In this document: positions 27,924 to 36,405 of the stretch, in pieces
How positions within the stretch are numbered: the first letter of the stretch is position 1
Layout: every line of letters starts with the position of its first letter
NCBI RefSeq assembly: GCF_017809215.1
Contig: NZ_CP065424.1
Span: 630,001 to 694,000, forward strand
Source of the DNA: Heyndrickxia oleronia
GTDB lineage: Bacteria > Bacillota > Bacilli > Bacillales > Bacillaceae_C
Direction: 5' to 3'
Length of the DNA: 64,000 bases
Notes under the pieces: generated by a model
The model's database searches: none
What the model was told of the DNA's origin: nothing
Seen by the model: the letters and a program-made list of their open reading frames with translations, nothing else
Position numbers and translations under genes: made by a program

Positions 27924-28742
27924 ATGAATAATGAAAAGAATACAAAACCAATTTATGATAGAAGAGTGAAGGAAATATTAGAAGGTTTATCACAAAATAT
28001 TCCTAGGGATGAATTAGCTAAAAAATTTGGACACAAAAACTATAAAACACTTGATATCTATATGAGAAGACGAAATTTTACTTGGGATAGTGAGAATCAA
28101 ACCTATATACCAAAATTAACAAAGGATGTACCGATTGTTGAAAAAGTAAAGCCAACAAGTAAAGCTGGAATGATCATTGAAATGTTGAAAAATCCGAATT
28201 TCAATATCGAATATATCTGTGCTAAAGTGGGGTTTAAAGATCATCGCCAAATAGCTGAATATATGACTTCAAAAGGCTTTGTTTGGTCACCAGATGAGGG
28301 AAATTATAAGAAAACATATGGAATGATTGAAAATGATAAAGATATAGAAAATGATGGAATGGAAATTGAAAATATACTAGATGAACCGATCACACAAAAA
28401 GAAATATCGGAAGCAGACTTGAATCCACCAATGGATCATATGGAAAATAACCAGCCATTGCGGCAAGATTATATTCCATTGTTAAAATGGTTAGCATCAA
28501 ATAAGGAAAAAATATCAAAGTTAATTGATCCAACTAATACGGATACATTGCCCCGATACATTATTCCAGGTAAAGCAAATGGAAAAACGATTCAATTGTC
28601 AGAGGCTTTACAGGACATGGCGGTGACATTTTGCAATGAGCGGAATATTAAACAAAGAGAACTATTTGAAGTGGCACTAATCGAGTTTTTCAGGAAGTAT
28701 GGATACGATTATGAAGTGGAAAACCTTTTGCAGTCTTTTTGA
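27924..28742 (+). CDS. predicted DNA-binding protein with two helix-turn-helix-like repeats
   Basis: A 272-residue protein. Two similar segments, about residues 10-60 (IPRDELAKKFGHKNYKTLDI) and 75-130 (FNIEYICAKVGFKDHRQIAE), each end with a W-x-x-(D/E) pattern (FTWDSENQTY, FVWSPDEGNY) and look like repeated helix-turn-helix domains. An acidic linker follows, then a C-terminal helical region (LSEALQDMAVTFCNERNIK). Strong ribosome site AAGGGGAG. It may regulate or assist the recombinases next to it. Confidence 0.6.
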   Translation: MNNEKNTKPIYDRRVKEILEGLSQNIPRDELAKKFGHKNYKTLDIYMRRRNFTWDSENQTYIPKLTKDVPIVEKVKPTSKAGMIIEMLKNPNFNIEYICAKVGFKDHRQIAEYMTSKGFVWSPDEGNYKKTYGMIENDKDIENDGMEIENILDEPITQKEISEADLNPPMDHMENNQPLRQDYIPLLKWLASNKEKISKLIDPTNTDTLPRYIIPGKANGKTIQLSEALQDMAVTFCNERNIKQRELFEVALIEFFRKYGYDYEVENLLQSF

Positions 28743-28961
28743 CCTATTCATCCAATCGGATGGAATCATTTTCCCTATGTCCCCATCCTCTTCCCCTTCA
28801 GAGGGGATAACAAATCTAGTCGTCCCATGGCTTTGCTTCCCATCCCCCTTCTCCCCTTGCGAAAAAAAAAACAAATAGAAAAATCGAAACAGCCAGTGCT
28901 TTTGAATAGAAGGGGTATGGGTTTTATCCTTTTAAAATTCCTTATTTGTATTGTTTAACGG

Positions 28962-29936
28962 TTACATTTCCTTTTTTTGATAACTGATGGGATCTAATCC
29001 CTTTATAATTCTCTTATGATAATTATGCTCTAGTTGTTTAAAATCTGTCCTTTGTTGTTCCATGGTTCTAGTTTTCGTGTTAATTACTTGTGGACTCGGA
29101 TGATAAAGGGGGTAGACCCACCTATTATTCCATTTTGTATATGAAGCTACATCCTCTTTAAGTATTATTTGATGATTTTCAATTGACTTTAGTGCTTCTA
29201 ATGCTTTCTTTCCTAAAGTAACGATCACCTTTGGATTAACCAAATCTATTATTCTAGCGAGATATGGGTGACAATTTTGGATTTCATGTTTGGTAGGCTT
29301 TCTAACCTTTCCAGTATCATCCGTCGGACAGCACAAAACTGCATTTGTTATATAAATGTCTGAACGTTTCCAACGAGTAAAAGATAAAAGTTTGTCAAAA
29401 TTATTCCCCGTAGCATCCCCTTGTAAAGGAATTCCTGTTACATCGGCTCCTTTTGGTCCAGGTGCTTCTGCAATGAACATGATGTCTGCATCGAGATTTC
29501 CGTTATTATACCCAATTATAGCTTCGACTTCTTTCATGGCAGTACAAATTTGGCATGCTTTTGCTTGGTTTATTAATACGGAGTAATCCTTATCTTTATC
29601 AGAGTGTTGGATGGTTATTTCTTCACCTTTAATCGTTATTCGTGCAATTCCTTCATAGATATATGAATAGATTTCAATAATGATATGATCGCCATTTCTA
29701 TATTCATTTAAATATTCTATTCCCAAACAGGGGATTATCACATTTAAACCTCTTTCATCTGAAAACCTTAATTTATAATCAAATTCAGAATTCTCTTCTA
29801 TTATGGATACCTTTAAGTTCTTTCCTCGCAAATCTATCGAATCTTCCCAGCCATCATAATTTGTTAATAAATTAATCTCATTCGGAAATACCTTATTAGT
29901 AATTTCTTTTAATCTAGCAAAATGATCCTCACTCAT
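28962..29936 (-). CDS. uracil-DNA glycosylase superfamily protein (family 4-like)
   Basis: A 324-residue protein whose C-terminal 220 residues match the family 4/5 type: substrate loop FIAEAPGPKGADVTGIPLQG, the conserved ITNAVLCCP, and the C-terminal YHPSP motif. Cysteines in CQIC and at both ends of the CPTDDTGKVRKPTKHEIQNC segment could hold a 4Fe-4S cluster. Such enzymes remove uracil from deaminated DNA. The N-terminal 110 residues are an extra domain of unknown role. It faces the accessory block from the opposite strand and may belong to it. Confidence 0.8.
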   Translation of the reverse strand: MSEDHFARLKEITNKVFPNEINLLTNYDGWEDSIDLRGKNLKVSIIEENSEFDYKLRFSDERGLNVIIPCLGIEYLNEYRNGDHIIIEIYSYIYEGIARITIKGEEITIQHSDKDKDYSVLINQAKACQICTAMKEVEAIIGYNNGNLDADIMFIAEAPGPKGADVTGIPLQGDATGNNFDKLLSFTRWKRSDIYITNAVLCCPTDDTGKVRKPTKHEIQNCHPYLARIIDLVNPKVIVTLGKKALEALKSIENHQIILKEDVASYTKWNNRWVYPLYHPSPQVINTKTRTMEQQRTDFKQLEHNYHKRIIKGLDPISYQKKEM

Positions 29937-30606
29937 TGTTCAAAACCTCTTTCAATAAATTATAGAATTCTTCCACTTACTTCTGGTTAAAACCTTGATC
30001 TATCTAACTAAAAGCAGTTTCAAAGCGATCCATCTGGTTTTTAAAATCCCATTTTTTATATTCAGGCTCTAAAGGCATTGGTGAGTAAAGCTTCGATGTT
30101 CCTTCTTATATCAACTAAATAGTTTTTCAATAATATCCTTCATCATAAATCTTATCAACCTCCCTATGAATATATTACTATTAAAGGAATATAATTGGTT
30201 ATTTTTCTTTAAGAAGAAGACAAATAACATAATGGTGCCGTGCTGGTTGGGAAAAACCCTTACTTTTCACAGAAAAGGTAGCTTTTTTGCTCTACAATTC
30301 TTTTTTTCCTAGTACTATTTTTGATGGGGGACATTGGGGATTGAGGGGATTGCATGTGATGTATCAAATTGTTCGGCTTTTTTTGTTGGGGGCAATTGTG
30401 TGGTTTGGGGAAAAGGATTGCCCAGCAACTCAATTTTTCTATGAATTTTCTCATGATTAGGTCTGTATTGATTTCCTATTGATGGAGAAACTTTCTCGTT
30501 TTTTTGCATTGAGCAACTATGGAGGACGGGATGGTTTCTTCCAAAGTCCTTGTGGGGCATAGGCTTTGTTCGAGGATGTGATCTGGATTTTTTTGGTTGC
30601 TTTTAA
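29937..30606. other. 670-base region without a supported gene
   Basis: The part at 30300-30600 is unusually G-rich on the plus strand. Minus-strand frames of 64 and 81 codons (30260-30454, 30315-30560) lack ribosome sites and family features and are not called. The region ends exactly at the sharp start of cassette B homology, so it may include the recombination boundary. Confidence 0.4.
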
Positions 30607-30611
30607 GCAAC
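30596..30611. repeat. inverted repeat at the cassette B junction
   Basis: GTTGCTT-TT-AAGCAAC. The right arm is the first stretch shared with the expressed S-layer gene (homology starts at 30605); the left arm is cassette-specific. A TAA stop lies in the frame just before the first shared codon. Confidence 0.6.
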
Positions 30612-33276
30612 TAACAATACAACTGTTGAAGTAACTTTCAAAGAGAAGGTTGAAGATGTTAAAGCTCTTAAGTTCTCTATCGAAGGTTTAACTGTATCCA
30701 ATGCAGTTGTTAAACAAACAGATGATAAAACTGTAGTTCTTACAACTTCTGCTCAAGAAGGTGGAAAACTATACACTGTTAAATCTGGTGACAAAACACT
30801 AGGTAAATTTAAAGGTGTTTCTGCAGTAATTCCTACTGGGGTTAATGTAGTAGAAAAATCAATCCAAGGTGTACTTGGTCAAGAAGTAACAGTTAAAGCT
30901 CAAGTTACTGTTAAAGAGGGAGATTCAAAAGCGGGTATTCCTGTTACATTCAACGTTACTGGAAGCAATCAAACATTAAATGCTCCACAAGTTGTTGAAG
31001 CAACTACTAATGAAGAAGGTATAGCTACTTACACTTACACGCGTTATGCAAATACAACAGATACTGTAACTGCATATGCAACTGGTGACCGTACTAAGTT
31101 CTCAACTGGAACAGTTTACTGGGCAGCTGCTAAGCAATTAACTGTTAAAGATATTACTGAAGCAACTACTTTAGTTAACGGTTCTAATAAAGTTTATGAA
31201 ATTAATTCAAGCAAAAATGCTGGTAAATATGTATTTGTTGCATTTGAAGAAAACTTAAATGTAACTCCTGACAAAGTTACCAAAGGAGTTTCAGCACAAG
31301 GTGTATCTACTTATGTGTTAAATTCAAATGGAAATGTTACAACTACTACAGCTGATTATCCACATGAAGTAACTACAGGTGGTAAGGCTGTAATAGCAGT
31401 TAAACTTGATGCTAATGGTAAAGCTAACTTAGTTTTATCTGGTAAAGATGCTTCTGTAACTCCAATTGTGTACGAAGGTACCGTTCTCGCTGGTCAAGAT
31501 GGAGATCAAGCAACAGAATATAATGCTGAATATTCTGCAAGAGCACTTCAAGCTAAAGCTTCTAAAGTTACATTTGAATTAAAACATTCTCTTGGATTAA
31601 AATTAGAAGCGTTAGGAAATAAAGAAGCAGCAAAATACTTGAATTCAAAAGAAACTGGTGGTCGTGACTACAAAGTTACTTATACTGATAAAGATGGTAA
31701 ACCGGTATCTGTAGATTCAAAAGTAAAAGTTGCAATTGATAAAGCTGGTATAAAAGGTAACTTCTACCTATTAGATTCAGATGGGAATTCATTACCAGGA
31801 CAAACAATAAACGGAAAAATTTACTATGAAGTTTCTGTAAATAAAGATGGTCAAGCAACATTTACTGTTGCAGGTGATACTGCTAATGATTATGTAACAC
31901 CTGTTGTATTTGTTGATAACGGTGCTACTAAAAACGAATTAGATAAAAATGATTTACAAGCTACTTCAGACATTACTTATTTTGTAGAGAAAGTAACATA
32001 TTCTGCACAATTAGTAGCTCTAGGAGCAGATGGTAAACCTGTAAAATCAGCATTAGCTGATGGTAATGATTACATTGAATTTGTTTATAAGCTAGTTGAC
32101 CAAAATGGTAAACCACGTCGTGCATCTGATGCAACAAGCGTTACATTTAATGTAAGTGCTGGAGCTGGAACTCTAGTTTTACCTGATGGAACTGAAATAG
32201 CTCCAGATGGTAAAGAATCAATTACTAAAACTATTTCAACAAGTGATACAGAAGCTTCTGTTAGAATTAAAGCTAAGGAAGGATCAACAGCATATGTAAC
32301 AGCTGTAGGTTCACGTGCAGGGGTTGTATTACCAACTACTGATCCAGCATCATTAACTGGAACTTTCACAAGCAAGGGTGAGTTAGTTGATGGAAAAGCT
32401 TATTCTGGATTAGTAACAGATGTTGATAAGGCAAATCACAAAGTAACATTAGAAATTAACGGTAAGAAACATACTCTTTCATACACTGATAGCAGCTTAT
32501 ATATCAGTGGAGTTGTTGCAACACTACCAAACTTTGAAGCTGAATTAAATATTGGTGATACAGTACAATATGTACCAGGTAAAACTCCTTATTTTGATAT
32601 TACTAATAATGTAGCGCCTGATACAACTGCACCTGTTTTAAGTTCTGCTAAATACCAAGCATCAAAAGCTGCTGTTCCTGGTGCAAAAGCTGGTGTAACA
32701 ATTCAAGGTATTAAATTCACTGCTACTCAAGTTGGTACAGATGGTAATGATGTGACAATTAAACTAGTTGATACAGATACAACAAATACAACTGCATCAA
32801 TTGCTTATGACAGTATTGGTAAGGTTTTAGTTGTAGATTTAGCTGGTGAAACTCCTGCTGGTGGAACTTACGCAATCACTGATACTTTGAATACTGTTAT
32901 TACAGCTGTAAATGCTAAAAAAGCTGTTACAGGAATTGAAGCTGTCCTTGATAACGGAGCAACTGGTACTACTTTAGCAACTGTTTCTTCTGGAACAGAT
33001 AAAACTGCAGGTGGAGTGAATGCTGAAGCAGCTATTAATAATTCAACATTAGTATTGACATTTGATGAAGCAATCGCGAATACTTCAAGTGTAAATGTTC
33101 AAGTGACTGGAAAAACTTTAGGTACAAATCCTGTTTATTCTTGGGATAATGATAAAAAGGTTCTTACAATCACTTTAGGTGCTGGTGCTGATGTTGCAGT
33201 AGGAGATGTAATTTCTTCAACTGGTGCAAAAGATGCATCTGGTAACATTCAATCTGGTAATGTAACTATTCAATAA
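30607..33276 (+). pseudogene. silent S-layer cassette B (no promoter, start, signal peptide or SLH domains)
   Basis: An uninterrupted 889-codon copy of the S-layer variable region, blocked at its 5' end by TAA at 30604. The first 38 bases of homology (30605-30642) are identical to 12050-12087 in the expressed gene. It is more diverged than cassette A (GKLYTVKSGDKTLGKFKG, IPVTFNVTGSNQTL, FALKHSLGLKLEAL-type segments) and has its own C-terminal module (from DTTAPVLSSAKYQ). A GTG at 31315 could be mistaken for a start but lies inside the homology. High-expression codon use and an intact frame argue for an archive copy rather than decay. Same orientation as the expressed gene. Confidence 0.85.
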
Positions 33277-33393
33277 TTTGGTAAATCAATCTCTTTTAAA
33301 TATTGTATTATAATTAATGAAGAATTTTTAGGGAATTGTGCTTGACACTACCTGAAATTTTGTTAAAAGATTGATAGACAAATAAAATGATGG

Positions 33394-33427
33394 AAGGCTC
33401 TGTAGAGTGATCTCTACAGAGCTTTTT
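33394..33427 (+). terminator. terminator of cassette B (shared family)
   Basis: AAGGCTCTGTAGAG with CTCTACAGAGCTT, 4-base loop, then TTT. Same family as the terminators of the expressed gene and cassette A. Confidence 0.88.
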
Positions 33428-33683
33428 ATTGTACTTTTAAATCAAAATTGAGAATAATAAAAAAGAATCGCGATAAATTGAATGAATTCCTTGTACTGTT
33501 AGAATACATAAAAAAATTCCCAATCCTCTAATAAAGCTATTCGTGTTTTGGTAATCAGGTTATGAGTGGATAGATCGGATAACTAAAAAAAGGGAAATTA
33601 AAGCCTATTGTTTGTAGTTTGGATAAAAAATGGGCAAGTAATTGCATTGAGTTTTAGATAACTATATAGTGGGGTGTAAAGTT

Positions 33684-33863
33684 ATGATTAAATATCAAAA
33701 AGTGATTTTTAATGGGGGTATTTTCTATATAGCATTCAACAAATCTACTTGATTTTATGAAGCTGATATTTTACTACTAAAAGATTTATATTCCAAAAGT
33801 GAATGATATCTTACAGAGTATGAGTATATTTGTATACATGAGAAAATAGCTTTGGAATATTAG
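33684..33863 (+). pseudogene. decayed copy of the 86-residue gene found after cassette A
   Basis: Translation gives MIKYQKVIFNGGIFYIAFNK, then TGA (33750), continues in the same frame (FYEADILLLK), has a second TGA (33804) and stops at 33861. This aligns end to end with the protein at 19436 (MQKYHKVVLNGKVFYREFDD, GYYGKEILT, VDHEMIDYAIS). GGGGTG lies upstream as a former ribosome site. Two point-mutation stops, no frameshift. It lies about 400 bases after cassette B, in the position the intact gene has near cassette A. Confidence 0.65.
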
Positions 33864-34027
33864 TAATGTTTTTTTACAACGACTAAATCGATTGAAGTTA
33901 AAGGAATTGCTAGATCAGCAGGCTCTTTAGTATTAATCAATAGGAACTAGTGTTGGGGACAAAGGGATTGCTTAAACTTTTGCAATTCTGTATTTATAAT
34001 CTATTAAAAAAATGTATAAAATGAATA

Positions 34028-34051
34028 GACCCTTCCTAATTAAGAAGGGCC
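34028..34051 (-). terminator. terminator of the DUF4064-like gene
   Basis: About 10-bp stem on the minus strand (GGCCCTTCTT with its near-complement, AATT loop), followed by TATTCATTTT, just after the stop at 34060. Confidence 0.7.
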
Positions 34052-34059
34052 AAGCATGC

Positions 34060-34404
34060 TTAAGCAGTAATATCATTATTTTTCTTTTTAGGTTTCATAA
34101 ATAAAGCTAAACATCCTGCAATCATTAAAAAGATAAATGCAAAAGTAAAAAATAATCCATTAATGAAAAATCCATAAATAGAAAAAATAATTAATAAAAT
34201 GCCGCATATTTTTCTAACTGCAGGTTTTGGCGCCCAAGACAAAAAGCCTACAAATATGGCTAATATACTTAACCAAAATACTGCAGCCCCATCATTAGCC
34301 ATATCACTTTCTCCAAATATTGTTCCACCTGCAGTAACTAAAAATCCTGAAATAATTCCAGATATACCCCCAATGATACTAAGAACAGCAATCCAAATTT
34401 TCAC
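34060..34404 (-). CDS. DUF4064-like small membrane protein
   Basis: A 114-residue integral membrane protein with three to four hydrophobic helices. The N-terminal helix with GGISGIISGFLVTAGG, the acidic short loop (GESDMANDGAA) and the basic tail resemble DUF4064 proteins, whose function is unknown. GTG start with GGGGGATAA upstream. Single gene between cassette B and the glycosyltransferases. Confidence 0.55.
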   Translation of the reverse strand: MKIWIAVLSIIGGISGIISGFLVTAGGTIFGESDMANDGAAVFWLSILAIFVGFLSWAPKPAVRKICGILLIIFSIYGFFINGLFFTFAFIFLMIAGCLALFMKPKKKNNDITA

Positions 34405-34825
34405 TTGTTATCCCCCAATTTTGAATGTTTATGTTTTACCATAAAATACAATATATGTATTTATTATAGTCCTATTTTAACCTTCCTCTCTTTCTAGATA
34501 TTTCTACATGAAACTTTATATTCCTCCTAAAAGTTAAAAGTATATACGACAACTTACTTCTTGATAGTTTATAAAATATCCTATTTTGCGTTTGTTGGGA
34601 GAAAACACAATACAGAATTAATCAAATGGATGTACAAACAAAAATATTTCATGTGGAAATAAGATAGAAACAATTAAGATCCTTTCCTTTTATAGATATC
34701 AGGTTTCGACTGTCATCATTGTCCTCTTTCAGTTTGAACAAAAAGCGGATAGCAAAAAGGAAATATAACCAATTAATCCCCTTTCAAATTTATGATAATT
34801 AGATAATTTTTGTAATATTTATGGG
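34405..34825. other. intergenic region, no gene seen
   Basis: About 420 AT-rich bases between divergent genes. No open frame with a ribosome site and no strong hairpin. Confidence 0.5.
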
Positions 34826-34854
34826 TTGATTTAACTGTTTCCTTTGAGTATATT
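34826..34854 (+). promoter_or_regulatory. likely sigma-A promoter of the glycosyltransferase operon
   Basis: TTGATT, 17 bases, TATATT, about 100 bases before the TTG start of the first glycosyltransferase. Confidence 0.5.
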
Positions 34855-34954
34855 AATTTGGTTAATAATTATTACGTTTTTATACAAAATTCGACAATTT
34901 GGTATGTTATTATAGATAAGATTTTTTTATACTAGAATAAGAGGAGGGAGAAAT

Positions 34955-36379
34955 TTGGGGAGTTTTGCAATCATCATGCCTGTTTTTAATAAAATGGATT
35001 ATCTCAATCAGGCAATTGATAGTGTGATCAATCAAACATTAGATTTTCGAGAAAATATAGAATTGATTATTATTAATGATGGAAGTACAGATAATAGTTC
35101 TCTTATTTGTAAACAATACAAAGAAAGATATCCTAATCATATTAAATATGTAGAAACAGACAATAACGGACCTGGTGCTGCAAGAAATTTAGGATGTAAA
35201 ATGGTGTCGGAACATTCAGATTATATCGGATTTTTAGATGCAGATGACACGTTGGAACTGAATGCTCTCGAAAAGGTCGATCATTTTTTTAGTGAATATC
35301 CTGTAGATTTGGCAATTTTACCAATTAAGTATGTTGATTCAAAAGGTGTGATAAAAGAGCATGCACTCAATTATCGCTTTCGTAAAGGTGATCGAATCAT
35401 TAACATTTTAGAAGAGTACTCTGCTATTCATTATTATGCCGGTGGAGTTTTTATAAAAAAGAAATTATACGAAAACAATCAATTCAGCTTTGTTACATCT
35501 ATCTCTTATTGGGAAGATGCCCTGTCTTTCAATCGTTATTTAATAGAAAATAACGATTATGGGGTAGTAACAGACACTGCCTATTATTATAGAAGAGAAG
35601 ATAACGGACATTCATTAGTAGATGAATCATGGGGGAATATGGCTAGGTTTAACTTGTTAGACAACGGCTATAAGAAGTTGATTGATTTGTCATTGGCTAA
35701 GTTTGGAACGGTCATACCATATATTCAGTATTTGTTGGTATATCATATTAAGCTATATCTATATAAGAAAAACTCAAAAATATTTATGACTTCCTTAAAC
35801 GAAGAGGAAAGAGAAAAATTCATCGTATCCTTCATCAATATCATCAGGTATGTGGATGATCGTATCATTCTTGAACAAAAGATGAATCATTACTTTAAAG
35901 AATTTTTAATATCGCTAAAAAGAAATGGATGGCCTTTAAAGAGAGTAAGTATTTCTAAGAATCATCGTTCCGATAAAATAATTATCAAAAAGAAAACCTA
36001 TGTAGGATTGGGGATAAAAATAGAGGGTTACCATAGTTCCGAATTCGATAGTTTGACAGAAAATGATTGTATCTATATAAAAATAGGAAAAAAATTAAAG
36101 AAATGCCCCAAGAGAGAGATTAAAAAGGATATAAAAATATGGGGAGTTACCGTTAGAGACTTTAAACATGCGGGATTTGAAATATTCCTGCCACTACATC
36201 GTCTTAACATTGAATTTTACTTGTCTAAAAATGGTCTTATACATAAATTGAACGAATTTAATTATTACGTAAGAGTGATGAATAAATTAACAGGTTTGTT
36301 CAAACGAAATAAACAAGAAATAAAATATGGTCAAAAAGTAAAGAACTATGATGAAGAATCGATCATGTTTACTAAATAG
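34955..36379 (+). CDS. family 2 glycosyltransferase
   Basis: A 474-residue protein with a GT-A domain in residues 1-230: IIMPVFNKMDYLNQAIDS, the nucleotide-binding INDGSTDNSS, GPGAARNLG and the metal-binding FLDADDTLE. The C-terminal part is basic and helical and may bind membrane or acceptor. Start TTG 34955 follows GGAGGGAG. It is followed after 26 bases by a larger GT2-TagF fusion, so the pair probably builds a wall glycopolymer or teichoic acid. Confidence 0.85.
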   Translation: MGSFAIIMPVFNKMDYLNQAIDSVINQTLDFRENIELIIINDGSTDNSSLICKQYKERYPNHIKYVETDNNGPGAARNLGCKMVSEHSDYIGFLDADDTLELNALEKVDHFFSEYPVDLAILPIKYVDSKGVIKEHALNYRFRKGDRIINILEEYSAIHYYAGGVFIKKKLYENNQFSFVTSISYWEDALSFNRYLIENNDYGVVTDTAYYYRREDNGHSLVDESWGNMARFNLLDNGYKKLIDLSLAKFGTVIPYIQYLLVYHIKLYLYKKNSKIFMTSLNEEEREKFIVSFINIIRYVDDRIILEQKMNHYFKEFLISLKRNGWPLKRVSISKNHRSDKIIIKKKTYVGLGIKIEGYHSSEFDSLTENDCIYIKIGKKLKKCPKREIKKDIKIWGVTVRDFKHAGFEIFLPLHRLNIEFYLSKNGLIHKLNEFNYYVRVMNKLTGLFKRNKQEIKYGQKVKNYDEESIMFTK

Positions 36380-36405
36380 AGTTCTAGAAGTGAGGGTTTA
36401 TATTA

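Noticed and set aside
30260..30560. Two minus-strand frames before cassette B
   Set aside because: Pro/Asn-rich translations with no ribosome site; the G-rich strand composition makes such frames by chance.
15173..30606. Classical att or dif-type site for the tyrosine recombinases
   Set aside because: No pair of dif-like sites could be identified by eye; only the homology blocks and the junction palindrome are reported.
31315..31317. GTG as a start for a 653-residue protein in cassette B
   Set aside because: It lies inside the S-layer homology; the same frame is open from 30607.
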